Positions 1 to 11,317 of a stretch of 64,000 bases of DNA are shown in pieces; position 1 is the stretch's first letter, and each line of letters begins with the position of its first letter. The position numbers were made by a program, and so were the translations under genes. Under the pieces are notes generated by a model. The model saw only the letters and a program-made list of their open reading frames with translations, was not told the origin of the DNA and made no database searches. Source of the stretch: Thereva unica (taxonomy: Eukaryota > Arthropoda > Insecta > Diptera > Therevidae); NCBI GenBank assembly GCA_949987705.1, contig OX465283.1, positions 164,749,850-164,813,849 of the forward strand, given 5' to 3'.

Positions 1-489
1 TGGTTGTGCTTGTGATTATTGTGAAACCAGTTTGAAATTGGGATTGGAAATCAGTCGGCTCGTGAGCGGAGAGAGCCTTATACTCCACACAAAATTTAAA
101 TTCGTTAGTTGAGGATATCTGCCTACTAAGCAATAACACCTAATCGCCTAAGTATATTTATGTGCGCGTATCCCAAAGTGATCAATTACTGAGTTTCCAT
201 GCAAAGTTAACCCAGTTTCGTTAAATCCAAGAAAACTCCACGAAACACGTCGGATTAATCCGAGTTTTGCATATGTGTTTGCTTAAGTGTAAGTCTAAAT
301 GTAAAGTTACCCTACGCCTACAACTGAGGAATCCCACGAGCATTACTGTGTTTCCATGAATGGAGGTAGAGTCTTCGTTGAGTAAACAGACACCTTTTTC
401 CGTCAAGTTAATTCGATACTGTTTCCATGACGGCTCTGGGCGAAAGTGACCGATAAGTAATATTACATTGCGTGCAGTAACGCATACTC
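1..489. other. Intergenic, short inverted repeat, no gene
   Basis: I see no gene here. The 17-base word cgagttttgcatatgtg at 261-277 recurs inverted at 497-513. The phrase tgtttccatg (or tgagtttccatg) occurs near 190, 347 and 419. This could be the remains of a miniature inverted-repeat element, but no target duplication is visible and the right arm touches the start of the neighbouring LINE remnant. Confidence 0.3.
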
Positions 490-1811
490 AATCGCACACA
501 TATGCAAAACTCGACTGAACCGGATCGAAATGCACAATATCTATGACTTACCGGATCCGGGATATTGACGATCGCCCCGGCAGCAATCGACGAAACGATG
601 ATACTTTACTGTTCTGGTGGTGAGAAACGAGAGGCCGGCGTCGGGTTTATGGTCGATCGATGGGCTGCCAGCAGCGTTATAGCATTTCAACCGATATCGG
701 GGTGTTGGACGGTTATAATCATTGGTGGAACGGTCAAGACCCATACCGTATACGCTTATACCAACCGAGACCAGCCCGGACGCGAACAATGAAGAATTTT
801 ACGATCAGTTTCAACAGACGCTGAATACGATACCTCATACTCTCATACTCTCGACTTCAATGCACATTCAGGAGCAGATCGAACCAGCTGGAAAGGAACG
901 GTTGGCGAATTCGGACACGGTGTAAATGACGACAATGTCTTACGCCTCCTTACATTCGCAGCGTTTGATTGTTGGTGACAGCATCTTCCGCCATCCACTC
1001 AAACACGCAACTCGCCTTGCCAAATACATCCGACAACCACTCGGCGATGTTAAACTAGGTTTTGATCAACGCAAGACTTCGATCGACGCTCAAAACGGTG
1101 TAAAATTCTTCCACCAGCTGTGCAACCTCGGACCGCCACAAGGTCCAGCATCCGAACCAAACAGCCGACTAATCGGTTTCTCCATACCGAAGCGACAAGT
1201 ATCGAGGTGAAGACGGCAATAGAATCGCTGAAAAATTGAAAAGCGCTGGGAATAGACCAAGTAATTGCCGAGATACAGCCGGAGTTATCACAAAGACTCG
1301 ACGTCATCATAGCACACATATGCAAGAATTATCGCGTTATTAGCGTCCTTTCGATCGTCGGCAAAGTATTTACGAAAATCATACAATCTACAGCTACAGA
1401 AACATCGAGAGCAAGCGAGCCGGAAAGAACAAGCTGGATTTAGACCACATCGAGGATGCATGGATCAAATATTCGCTCTCCGTTAGGTAATGGATGAAGG
1501 AATTCGTTGCGACAAACGAACTGTCGTTGTTTTCATCAATTTCAAAAAGGTTTCGACAGGGAGACGCCGCTTCTGCACTTCTATTCAATCTATCAGCACC
1601 GAAGAAAACCTGGCTAAAGAATATCGAAGGCGACTTAAAGAATCAACGATTATCAGCTATCGAGACTCGAGACGTTGCCAAAAATCTTCGAGAATGGAAA
1701 CGAATCATGAATGGAGTTCGAGACTCGCGGCAGCGACAGCATCGTATCTGTGGCGGGGACATCCCGCTCGTACCGCCAGTTAACGGACAAAGAAAAAGAA
1801 GAAGAATTAAG
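490..1811 (+). pseudogene. Decayed, internally deleted RTE-like LINE ORF (endonuclease-RT)
   Basis: Remains of a non-LTR retrotransposon polyprotein spread over three frames. Near 565-760 endonuclease text is readable (GGEKREAGVGFMVDR, VIAFQPIS). At about 850-950 the catalytic stretch reads DFNAHSGADRTSWKGTVGEF. RT finger text (GIDQVIAEIQPELS, VISVLSIVGKVFTKII) lies at about 1250-1385, EQAGF-like and VVVFINFKK motifs at about 1430-1550, and RQGDAASALLFNL at about 1553-1592. This last motif runs directly into C-terminal tail text (KKTWLKNIEGDL, IETRDVAKNLREWKRIM), so the YADD motif and thumb are missing. Several frameshifts and stops make it non-functional. It ends in an A/G-rich tail near 1787-1811. 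The RTE-like clade is assigned from motif style, and a related LINE clade is possible. Confidence 0.8.
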
Positions 1812-2072
1812 GAATACCATTACTGCTGGCTTATCAACCATTTGTTAAGTGAGATCAATGTGCTAACGTACGAGCCGAAATAACTGCAATAACGCCCGAA
1901 ATTTGGCCAATGTTATGCAGATTGTTGTTTTAATCAACATTGTATTCAAAAACTGATTTGAAATAAATGGTAGAGAATATTCTTAATGAATCTTGCTCGT
2001 TCGTCAAAATCGGCAAAAAAATGTCGAAGTTATTCAATGTTGAAATACCGATGGTCTAGATGACGCACCACA
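1812..2072 (+). mobile_element. 3' end of an IS630/Tc1-like DNA transposon
   Basis: The end (about 1935-2070: cattgtattcaaaaactg, then ttattcaatgttgaaatacc) is closely similar to 49800-49933, which adjoins a recognisable IS630/Tc1-like transposase. The translation just upstream (RAEITAITPEIWP) matches the usual C-terminal ENIRAEI region of these transposases. The terminal sequence ggtctagatgacgcacc is the inverted repeat, found in opposite orientation at 44737. Only the last ~260 bases of the transposon remain, so it cannot move by itself. Its 5' side abuts the LINE remnant tail. Confidence 0.75.
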
Positions 2073-2988
2073 ATGTAGGTTGCAAATTGGTCGTATTGTT
2101 CTCTAAGTTAATGGAAGAGTGCACCACATTTTTCCAAACATATCCCAATAAAACAATTACGTGAATAATTGCAAACATAGCACTTTAATTAATCATAATA
2201 TTTGATAAACAATCACTCCGCTACTGCAGTGGGAGCAGCGCAAATGCCGGTCGAACTGGACGTGAGTTAAAAACTTTTACATTTCTATATTTGTTAATCA
2301 ACTGGAATGGAAGGTAAACTTTATCAGAACGCAAATACGCTATTTTTTTTGCTAATTAGAAACTCTATTTTGTTTTGCGGTTGGAATTAAATTTTCACTT
2401 TTATGTGGGTTCGAGTCAGTTACTGGGAAATCATAACTTATCCAGGAGCATAAACAGTTGCATGAATAAAACTCTCCGAATATAACGAGCGCTGGCATAT
2501 CTACGACCAGAGAGAGAGAGAGAGATGAAAAAAAACAAGGGTGAATGCCTAATGGCTCCATGAATAAAACATTGGGCGAACTAATAAACTGAATAATAAA
2601 TGTAACAGGCAACGGCAGTGATACAAGCACAGCGGAACTCCCCAGAAGCTGGATGGTAGACGGGAAAGGACTGACTATTCCCGTATAGCCCGTCATCTGT
2701 GTATCCTTTTCCATCAGGATCTGTTGACCTAGCATTCGGTGCTCCGAACTGTGTGACCCGAATTTCTGTTATTTGATTAGGAAAAGTTACAAATCAATTT
2801 TGGTATAGCGTGCTACTTCGCCCAGTCGGCACTGAATGCTTCCTTGGGCTGTTGTCTGGCACGCCTTAAGGCAAGCAGTTTCCCACCACCAACATTTATC
2901 CCATCACTGATTTCTACAATTTCAACTTTCATAAGGGTTCAGACTGATTAGCATTCCCTAAAGGGCCGCTCCTGTCAAGGATAACTTA
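2073..2988. other. No recognised gene; GA microsatellite
   Basis: AT-rich sequence with a GA dinucleotide run at about 2509-2524. The antisense open frame at 2352-2735 has low-complexity composition and matches no family I know. I treat it as chance. Confidence 0.5.
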
Positions 2989-3143
2989 AGGCCCCCATAC
3001 ACGGTCAAATTGGCTGTACAACCAGATTTTCATCAAACCTATAAGCGCAATGTATTTTGATCGGCCGACCGGCCCACAATCGATAGTTTTGGTTGTACAA
3101 CCGCACTTCGCTGTACAACCAATTGGACCGTGTATGGGGGCCT
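2989..3143. mobile_element. 155-bp TTA-flanked MITE, copy 1 (PIF/Harbinger-like)
   Basis: A short element with terminal inverted repeats beginning AGGCCCCCATACACGGTCAA and ending in the complement (…GTATGGGGGCCT). It is flanked by TTA at 2986-2988 and 3144-3146. A second copy of exactly the same length lies at 47700-47854. It has no coding capacity. A 3-bp TTA duplication is what PIF/Harbinger transposases produce, so the superfamily call is inferred from target site only. The interior contains a second, shorter inverted pair (ttggctgtacaacc and gctgtacaaccaattgg). Confidence 0.85.
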
Positions 3144-3146
3144 TTA

Positions 3147-4147
3147 GGTTCTGGCAGTCCTTTTGTAAAACCAATCGAGTTATTTAACAGCATGAATTTA
3201 GTCTACTTCGCATTTAATTGGGCAAAAAGATATCCGAGTGCTTTCCAACAAGTCACGACCTGCTTCTCAACACTTACGCGCGCAAGGCGTTAAATAATGA
3301 ATCACTTGGAAATCTATTAATCACGGTTCAACATAATCCCGGCGCTAGAGAGTCACTCACAGAGCTTGCAATGGCCAAATCCGTGTTCCTAATAGCTTTG
3401 CCACACGGCCCCTGGAAGAAGGAGTCTAGTCAAGCTTTCAGAACACTTCCCGCTCCCACTATCTGGACTAAAACGATTAACGCAAAAAGTGAAAAGGAAA
3501 AACCGGGAGAGAAATCCATTTAAGAAATTGCTGCGCTTTCATTAAATAAGAACGGACCCGAGGAGAGAACTCTTCCTCCGTGGGATTTAACAATAAGAAA
3601 GATTTTATTGCGGCACTTTTTTCCCGATTTTTCTTTTGTCTCTAGCTCTCGGCTGTGGCAGAGGAGCTTTTATTAAAACGAGATCTTTTGACGGGAGCTG
3701 GGCCCCTTTGGATACATTAATTCAGGCTCACGTGGCTTTACGGCAAAAGTTTTGGTTCGTTACTTTTACTTCTTTAATTATAAGTCATTGATATATTTCT
3801 AGAAGATTGCTTTGTTCGAAATATAAAAAGATACCTCCATTTTTTTTTGTTTAGAAGCTTCTTCCAATTTTAGGTAATATGGTTTTGGATGCTCTTTAAA
3901 CCGGGGATTAAAGGTTCTATTTATGAGGCACGCCTGTTCGTACGAAGACTTTGTAGAGACAATGGCTATTCCACGATGACAATGACCATTTTATAACATC
4001 AGATGTGGATATCAGAACGTTTATTTTGAGAAAGCGAAGTATGGTTTTGAGCTGATGCAACAGCCCAATAAGAGATAGAGAGCCTACGCATAAAATCATG
4101 TAAGTAAATCTAGAATAACATTAATAATATTACTTTTAATTTTTTAG
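3147..4147. other. No recognised gene
   Basis: Open frames at 3093-3523 do not resemble any family I know and overlap the MITE, so I take them as chance. The text around 4000-4060 (frame reading YNIRCGYQNVYFEKAKYGF) looks weakly coding. It may be an upstream remnant of the endonuclease fragment that follows. Confidence 0.4.
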
Positions 4148-4376
4148 GCAGTCCTCCATTCCTAAAGGCAACAGACGTCGAAATACCCAAATTTCGATGG
4201 TATCTTTATAGAAAATACTACCTTATGGTAGTAATTGCATCCGCTTCAACAAAAACACCTCCGGAAAAGCTTAAATATCTAATGGTGTACTGCAGGGGAA
4301 GTAACAATCAAGTATTTATAGGTTGCGATGCAATGTTCACCATACGGTCTGAAGCATTTCCAACACCAACGCAGTG
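4148..4376 (+). pseudogene. LINE endonuclease-domain fragment
   Basis: One frame is open for 76 codons and ends in TPPEKLKYLMVYCRGSNN followed by QVFIGCDAMFT. In R1/Jockey-type LINE endonucleases the equivalent block reads roughly LxxYCxxxxxxLIIGCDANAHH. Position, spacing and wording fit, with the catalytic DAN changed to DAM. There is no start codon. The fragment sits between tttttag and gtgagt, which imitates an exon with acceptor and donor, but the family match makes a TE fragment more likely. Confidence 0.6.
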
Positions 4377-4396
4377 AGTACCTTTATGATTATATT

Positions 4397-4440
4397 CTAT
4401 CTACTAGCAAAAACCCGCGTGCGTTGCAACGCCTTTCAAT
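4397..4440 (+). repeat. Possible end of a dispersed repeat
   Basis: The string actagcaaaaacccgcgtgc followed by gttgcaacgcc resembles the start of a repeat type common in arthropod DNA. Together with the cattcatttata text near 5806 it may delimit one element of ~1.4 kb covering the tandem repeat below. This is from memory of similar sequence only. Confidence 0.25.
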
Positions 4441-4803
4441 AAAAAAAGATTATGTGTGCACAGTCCGGGATGGGAAAAAGGTATAATGAGAAAAGGACAA
4501 TTCTGCAAAAATTGATTTCGGATACTTAAAAAAATTTAGAGTATGTAACAACTTTTTTAAGATTCGATAATCAAAAATTGTGTACTATGTGCCCAACAGA
4601 CCAAACATATTCAGAATCGTTAGCATAGATTTTGTTACGGCGGGGGGATTAGACGATCTGTGCAGAACTCCTCTCCAAATTAAAGAAAAAACGCCTAAAA
4701 GTAATCAATTTTACAAATTTCGCACCCACCGTGCAGCCCATAAATGCACAATTTGGTGCCCTTACAAAAATCTAATAAATAATTACTCTTTACCTATCCT
4801 ATT

Positions 4804-5000
4804 TCATTAACACTGGAACTTTTCGTTGGCGCTCCACGCATTTTTACATTTCGAAAGGTAGTTTAGTCCCATATTCCGGCTGGAGCAATGAAAACTTTAC
4901 CTTCAAAATTATTTTTTTTACTTTTTAGTTTATTTTTTAAACCATATAATTATTTTCTATTTTTATCCTATTATATGTCTTCCGCCATTTTGTAGTGACC
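4804..5000 (+). repeat. Dispersed repeat, copy 1 (partner at 45031)
   Basis: This stretch is similar along its length, same strand, to 45031-45220. Both begin ggaacttttcg(c/t)…gcgc(c/t)ccac, share ctggctg/ggctgga and aaactttac(c/a)ttcaaaatta, then a T-rich run with tctattatat or cctattatat. No coding sense is visible. It leads directly into the tandem array that follows, whereas the copy at 45031 has no clear array. Confidence 0.7.
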
Positions 5001-5520
5001 GCCATATTTGGTTTTAAATGACGTCATACAGCTTACTTTCTTACTTACTGTCGTACACTTTCATTTGATAACCATACCGAGAGCGAAGTAAAGGAGAAGG
5101 TAAAAAGCCATTTTGGGTTGGCTGCCATTTTTAATTTGGAATGAAGCGAAGCAGATAATATCAATCTACTTGTCACAACCTTTAATTTGATGCCCATGCC
5201 GAGTGGGTTGTAAAGAAAAAAGTTACCCTCCGTTTTGTGTTGGCCGCCATTTTGTATTTGCCGCCATTGTGAATTTGGAATGACGCCACACAACTAATAG
5301 TAACTAATATTCTACTCGTCATACCCTTTGATTTGATACCCATGCCGAGTGGCTTCTACAGAAAAAGGTAATCAGCCATTTTGCGTTGGCCGCCATTTTG
5401 AATTTTTAAGGACGCCACACAGCTAATTGTATTCTATTTATCATATCCTTTCATTTGATACTCATGGCGGGGATCGGGAAACACAATTGCGAAATTCTTG
5501 GAGCCGCCATTTTGAGTTTT
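4976..5520 (+). repeat. Tandem array, ~130-bp unit, about four units
   Basis: Each unit carries, in order, tggccgccattttg, aatttggaatgacg(c/t)cacac, agctaat, a tcatacccttt-like word, atttgatacccatgccgag and a short A-rich run. The units are diverged. Single copies of the unit occur at 9150-9294, continued at 11318-11410 where a hAT-like element interrupts it, and weaker echoes occur at 62820-63000. It may be an internal satellite of a larger mobile element. Confidence 0.75.
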
Positions 5521-8500
5521 TTTTTGCAAAACTCATATTGCATTGTCACGTGAACTATACATATGGGCAAAATTTGGGATTGATTGGGTACGTGAAAGTC
5601 CATGTTTTCCTTCTGTTTCTCTTTTGTGTCAAATATTTCCTCTGCAATTCCCTTTTTTCTATTTTTCTTGGGCGCCATCTACGCGATCGCATTCGTACCA
5701 TGCGGTTTACCCAAGTCATTTAGTCAAAATACACATTCTGTGAAAGTTTCAGCTCAATCTGCCGGCTAGTTTTTAAGTTTTGGTGTCGCATTACAAACAA
5801 GACATTCATTTATATACTTAGACTCATCTTTTAGGTGAATGTGTATTCTTTTATTTGATATAAATAACAGGAACTTAGTGACTCCATTTAGAACATATCG
5901 CCGCCTGATTGTAAGAACTAGGTAACTCCAAATTTTGTGATTTTGAGTTAACTATAGTTTAATGTAGTCGATATCAAGAAGTATTTAATGCAAAAGTCGG
6001 AAAATATTGTTTACTTTCATTGTTTTTTTTATTTTTCTTTATTGGTGTAATTATGAATAAAATTGTAATTTTGTATTATAACCCCTTCCCTAAATGGAAG
6101 CTCTGTGCCAATTTTCAGCCTGTTCCCAATCGTTTCCGCTATTCCGCTTTTTTTCGGCTTAATTTAACTGTACTAAAAGCCTTCTATATTTACAAATCAC
6201 AAAATTATTATGTCAAATTCCCTTCAAACTGAGCAGCATGAAAAGCTTGCAGTGGGCGACCCCTGTAGCGTGTAGCCGCATATCTCAAAGCCGCTTGTAG
6301 CCGCCTGTAGCCGCTCATGTCGCCGAAGCGCGTAGCCGCTCGAATACGCTTCCAGTGGACGACCAGCCTTAGCCAATTCCGAGCTTAGAGGTACATTTGG
6401 AATGATAAAAAAATTTCCCACTCAATTTCCTCCGACTATCGGATCAAGTTTTTCGTTTGATCCGATAGCCTGATCCGAGTGAAAAAGTAGCCTTTTACAT
6501 TTGCTTTCCTTCCACTATTTGTCCACGTTTTCGGCCTAATTCGATAATCGGATACGATAGTCGGTTCCGATAATCTGCTTCGATAGTCGTGCCCGAGTGA
6601 AAAAATAGCCTAAAACAAGATTAGCCTAGACTTAATCAATTGTAGGTGCGAAGCTAGCTTCAAAAACGCCGTAAGGCTGAAGGATCTAGATTTGACTTGA
6701 TCCACTTGGGTTTGTCGGGTGACGCACTGACCACTCCCAATGGTCTGGTGATACCAAGGTCTGAAATGGCAACCCCGTAATGCTTCTGGTGATACTGAGG
6801 ATTGCAGTAATGCATTAACCCTGGAAATAGGTCTTTGTCTGGCTGGCGTTGCCCCGTATCTGTAACAAGCGTTAAGGCACAAACTGACTGGCGCGCAGGT
6901 TCCCTACACCACTACAAACATACAACATGGTTGCCAACTTCTACTAAAAATCTAAAATTTTTTATTTCATTTCAATCGTCGACAAACTTCATTTTAAGTT
7001 GTTAGTCAACCCACATACCTTAAATTGTGACAGCAAATCTAAATGTTGCCTAGTTTGTAGTGTGTAGGCTGCTTAACGCCAGCAGTACCCGACTAGGAGG
7101 TGTTCCGTTCGCTCGTTGAACACCCGGCCTAAGCGGACATCAGCTCCTTAAACACCCACACTTCTCGCCTACATTTAACTAATCCAGAACAATTTATGAT
7201 CAAATTACTCTTAACTAGATATCAGATTCAGTCATTTGACACAAAAACCAAACAAGCCGAAGTCAAAGACCTTAAGGACAACAAATATCATATCACGGAG
7301 AATTTACGCCTAAGCAATTTATTGTAAAAGATATTTCAAAAGCAAGCAAAAAGGAGCATTCCTGCCTCTCGTCGGCGCGTTTGAAAAGTAAAAAAAACCC
7401 AGAAAGATATCATTAACATCTGTATCTGTGAAGGCCTTCAAGACTGCTTGTCCTGATCGTATCGCTATTGGAAAATTGTTGGGAGTAACTCAAGCCCTAA
7501 TCTCTTGAAAAAATATTTCCTGTACGGCTTTTGTCGGGCACACTTCAGACAGAAAATCCTGTTCCTCATATTTGTACATCTGAAATCCTACGTAAGAATT
7601 CCTGTCACTGGGAAAAGACCACTCAAGTCCTGACACTATGTCCAATACACGAATTTATTGTTGTCTCAAACCAACATATCAACTGGCCCCCCGCACTGTA
7701 TCGTATTAAACGTTCGACAGTTGTAGTCAGAATACAACGGGGGGATTCTCTATAAATAAATCCCGACACCCACCTTCGCTCAGCCGCAACGAATTTTTCC
7801 TGGAAAGGAAACGTGCATGTCGGGGTGGGGGTGGAATATCTCTCTGAGTTATTTCTGCTTTAACATTTTTCTTTTTATTCAATGACAAGCGGAGCAGCTC
7901 CAGGTTGCGGGGCTTCTGGCCTATTGAATTTCTCGCAAATGATCCTTGTAACATGAGAGCCTCTTTCTGTGTAGGAAATCGAAATTCATTTATTGACTAT
8001 AGCAGCTGGAATGGGGCCAGCAGCAGCCACCGCAAATAAGGTCGGTATAGAAGACAAACATTGATTGCTATCGGAAAAATATTTGCTATCGCCTGATGAT
8101 GCTGGGGCCGAGAGACCTAGGGCAGTGCTGGCTGGCTGTTCCTTCCTTCGGTCTGCGTTTGAAGCCGGGGCTTTGACTAATTAATCAAGACCTGATAACA
8201 ACGTCAAAGCATCTTAGATGTGAAATTCTAAGGATTTGCTTGCTCTACCCTGCGGTCGATTCCTTCCGTCTTGATGTATAAATACCATAAATTTTAAAGG
8301 TACCGGCTGAGCCTTCTTAATTTGTGAATCGAAATCTGTTCAATGTTTTCCTTATCTTAACAACTCTGTTATTAATTCAATTATCCTGGAAGCTCTCTTC
8401 TATCCGGGGAAAAGTCATTAAAATTTCCCTTTAATCGCCTCCTCTTGCCTTGGTTTGGTGGTGAGGAGAGTTCGCCCCGTAGCCCCGGAGAGATTTTTCA

Positions 8501-9149
8501 TTCATAATGATTCTTCCCATAGCGAACGCGCGGGGCTGTAAATTGTGGAAATAGAAAAGTTTTCCACTAAGTTGCAAATTGCAGTTTTTCACCCCAAACT
8601 CAAAAACTTGGGCAAACTTTGCTTGGATTAATTCATGGCGACTTTCCGGGAAAAAGGGGTTGTAGTATTTTTCTGGTAAATTGGATGCTACGCCTGTAAT
8701 CGTCGGTTTTAATTGCTTCGGGATTGTTTGGCGAGTTTTAATTTTCATTGAATATTTATGTTACCCTTGAAAGTGACGCGGTGCACTTAGAGAAGTACTA
8801 ATGGATTTTGTTTGAAAAAACAAAAAAAATAGGGCATCAGCAAATGCGAGAGGAATTTTTTAAAAATTATTTTTAACTTTAGACAAAAAAGTTTCTGCTA
8901 ATGCATTTAGCTGCAAGAGCACGAAAAGTGGGTCGAAGCCCAGACTGATATACAAGAAACAAAGAGAATCTCCATTTAAGTTAAAAGGCTCGATATGGGA
9001 AAAGCCAAAAACAAAACATAGGCAGTCATGGGGACTACCGTCAGAAGTGAAAACTGAAAACTATGAAATTACAGTAGTTTGTTCACTGTCGGCCGTATGC
9101 AATGACTGCCTACAAATTTTTTAGCTCATTTTAAAATAAAAGCATACAA
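5521..9149. other. No recognised gene; minor local repeats
   Basis: Long AT-rich stretch. At 6255-6345 the octamer gtagccgc recurs several times and is bracketed by gcagtgggcgacc and ccagtggacgacc. At 6465-6610 the phrase cgagtgaaaaa(a/g)tagcc appears twice with several gatccgata/cgataatc words. The antisense frames at 6610-6882, 7727-7954 and 8431-8748 do not match any protein family I recognise. Confidence 0.5.
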
Positions 9150-9294
9150 AGCGTGGCGTCACACAGTTACTGCGTTATAATAATCATACATTTCATTTGG
9201 TATCCATACAGAAGGGGTTGTAGAGAAAAATATAATCCGCCGTTTGGAATTTGAAATGACGTCACACAGCTAATTGGAGTCTAACTGTCATACC
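9150..9294 (+). repeat. Left part of a 'gccattttg' repeat unit split by the hAT-like element
   Basis: The stretch contains catttggtatccatacag, aatttgaaatgacgtcacac, agctaattgga and ends gtcatacc. It continues after the element at 11318 with gtcataccctttcatttgat. The uninterrupted unit at 5315-5340 shows the pre-insertion arrangement. Confidence 0.8.
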
Positions 9295-9554
9295 CAGGGG
9301 CGGCGCTTTCATAGATGCAAATGGTGCACTTGCACCGGGCGCAATTTCAGAAACTAAGATTTAAAAAAAAAACTTTGAAAAAAATTTAAAAAGTGTTCCC
9401 ATGCCTTCATTGCATATATTAAAGGAACTGTACAGACTGTGTGTGCCTTTTTCCATTGCTTTTCGTAAGGTGCGGCCATTCCAATGTCATTTCGTTCGTC
9501 TGATTTCGTCGTACGTCCTTTTTTGTCGGGCCGGTGCCATACTTCTTGATTTTA

Positions 9555-9698
9555 AATTCGTACTAGTGGTACTATTATGGATCCTGAATTCGGCGAGAAG
9601 CACCTGGATGGCCTCTGTTCTGAAGTTATTGAAAGCGCCTTCTATGTCCATGAAGGTGGACTGTTGGAGATTCGAGTACATAGTACTATAGATTTCCT
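9555..9698 (-). pseudogene. Antisense RT motif fragment (R1/Jockey-type)
   Basis: Read on the minus strand, this piece contains FMDIEGAFNNFRTEAIQ. This resembles RT motif A of R1/Jockey-type LINEs (FLDIEGAFNNV), with the first catalytic Asp kept. Only ~45 codons remain. It is cut by the RTE insertion at 9699, so it is older than that LINE, and it lies inside the hAT-like element. Confidence 0.65.
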
Positions 9699-9706
9699 GA
9701 GTACAG

Positions 9707-10931
9707 CGGAAGGCCTTATAGGAGAATATCAAGCTGGTTTTAGGACAAACAGGTCAACATCGGACCAACTGCTGACCTTAAGGCAAATTCTGGAGAAAAC
9801 CTGGGAAAGGAATGTAGATGTATATCAGATATTTGTCGACTTTCAGCAGGCATATGATTCAATAAACAGAGAGAGGCTATATGAGATCCTATCGGAAATA
9901 GGAATCCCTTCAAAGTTGGTACAACTGATCAAATGCGCCACAAATAGCTCACTGGCGAAAGTGAGGATCCAGAATGTTATAACAGAGGAGTTCGAAGTAC
10001 GTCAAGGGCTTAGACAAGGAGATGGGTTGGCCCCCATGCTTTTCAACCTGGCCCTAGAATGGGTGATAAGGAAAACGTCAGTCCAGCGAAGTGCATCAAT
10101 AGCTACCCAGTCGGTACAATTACTTGGATATGCGGATGACGTAAACATCGTGGGAAGGTCCTTTTTGGCAGCAAAAGAAGTCTATGTCGAATTAAAAGAG
10201 GCGGCAAAGGACATAGGCCTGAAGATTAACGAAGAAAAAACGAAGGTTATGCAACAATCCAGAGCAGGACGATTTAGAATGGGAAGAAATATAACCATCG
10301 ACGAACATAACCTAGAAGTAGTCGATAAAACAGTCTACCTTGGGTCTACTATCACAAAAAGAAACGAAGAAAAAGAAGAAATAACCAGACGAATACTACT
10401 GGCTAATAGAGCCTTTTATGCCCAAAAACAAATCCTGCACTCAAGATTTGTGCACAGGAAAACGAAACTCTCACTCTACAAAACAGTAATACGACCAGTA
10501 CTGTGTTATGGTAGCGAGACTTGGACTATGACCCAGGACATAGAGGAACGAGTCAACAGGTTCGAGAGGAAAATTCTCAGATGCATAATAGGCCCAATCA
10601 GAGAGGATGGAATATGGCGAAGAAGATACAACAACGAGTTGTATGAAATTTTTGACGACCCACAACTCTCAACTTTAATAAAAATCAACAGATTGAGACT
10701 AGCCGGCCACGTGATCAGAATGGAGGACAATCGCATCCCAAAACGGCTTATGGCATCAGAAATTTCGGGAAGTAGGCCGGTAGGAGATGGATAGACTCTG
10801 TGACGTCTGACGCAGAGTCAATGCTCAACATCCGGAACTGGAGACATGCTGCAAGGGACCGTCAAAATTGGAGAAATGCCCTTGAGGAGGCTCGATTTGG
10901 GCTGTAGCGCCATTGGATGGATGGATGGATG
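9707..10931 (+). pseudogene. 5'-truncated RTE-like LINE with long RT reading frame
   Basis: The reading frame is open to a stop at 10794. It carries the RT motifs EYQAGFRTNRST, YQIFVDFQQAYDSINR (motif A), RQGLRQGDGLAP (motif B), LGYADDVNIVGRS (catalytic YADD, motif C), VYLGSTITKR, the thumb (LYKTVIRPVLCYGSETW) and RLRLAGHVIRMEDNRIPKRL. The usual tail (about 10820-10905: MLNIRNWRHAARDRQ-like) follows after a frame break. The 3' end is a (GGAT)n run after tgtagcgccatt, typical of RTE elements. The endonuclease and RT fingers are absent because of 5' truncation. An 8-bp duplication GAGTACAG lies at 9699-9706 and 10932-10939. The ATG at 9577 belongs to older flanking DNA, so the first ~43 residues of the apparent 405-residue protein are not RTE. 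Confidence 0.9.
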
Positions 10932-11079
10932 GAGTACAGGATTGTGCTGGAAATAGTTAGGGAGGGTGCTGCAACACCGAAAAACATCCTGGAGCATTAA
11001 ACAGCATTAGCGGGAAAGTTTTGTGAAGCAAAGTTAGCACAAAAGCTAGATCGCGAAGCTAATCCTGATTGGATAAAGG

Positions 11080-11317
11080 CAGGGGCGGCGCTTTCATTCG
11101 TGCGATTGTTGCATTTGCACCGGGCGTAGTTGGAGGGGACGCAAATTAAATAAAAAAGTGAAAGTGCTCCCGTGCCTTCATTTTCACATATTAAAGGAAC
11201 TCCACAGAGTGTTTGTGATTTTTGCATTATCCTTCACTGCGCTCAAAAAATGGACAGTTGATGGGGGCACAATATAGCATACTGAACCGGGCGCAAAAAA
11301 TTCAAACGCCGGCCCTG
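11080..11317. mobile_element. Second hAT-like terminus / 238-bp mini-copy
   Basis: CAGGGGCGGCGCTTTCATTC at 11080 repeats the left end seen at 9295 and is followed by the same internal text (tgcaccgggcg, cccgtgccttcat, tattaaaggaact). It ends at the shared right terminus at 11317. No separate 8-bp duplication is visible at 11072-11079. It is either a tandem duplication of the element's end or a small copy sharing the outer right terminus. Confidence 0.7.

Noticed and set aside
2352..2735. Antisense 127-codon ORF
   Set aside because: Part comes from a GA microsatellite translated as SLSLS. Nothing recognisable.
4148..4376. Exon flanked by tttttag and gtgagt
   Set aside because: The translated text matches a LINE endonuclease block (YCRG…FIGCDAM), so the splice-like flanks are probably chance.
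11080..11317. Independent hAT insertion with its own target duplication
   Set aside because: The octamer before 11080 does not match the octamer after 11317. The latter pairs with that at 9287.
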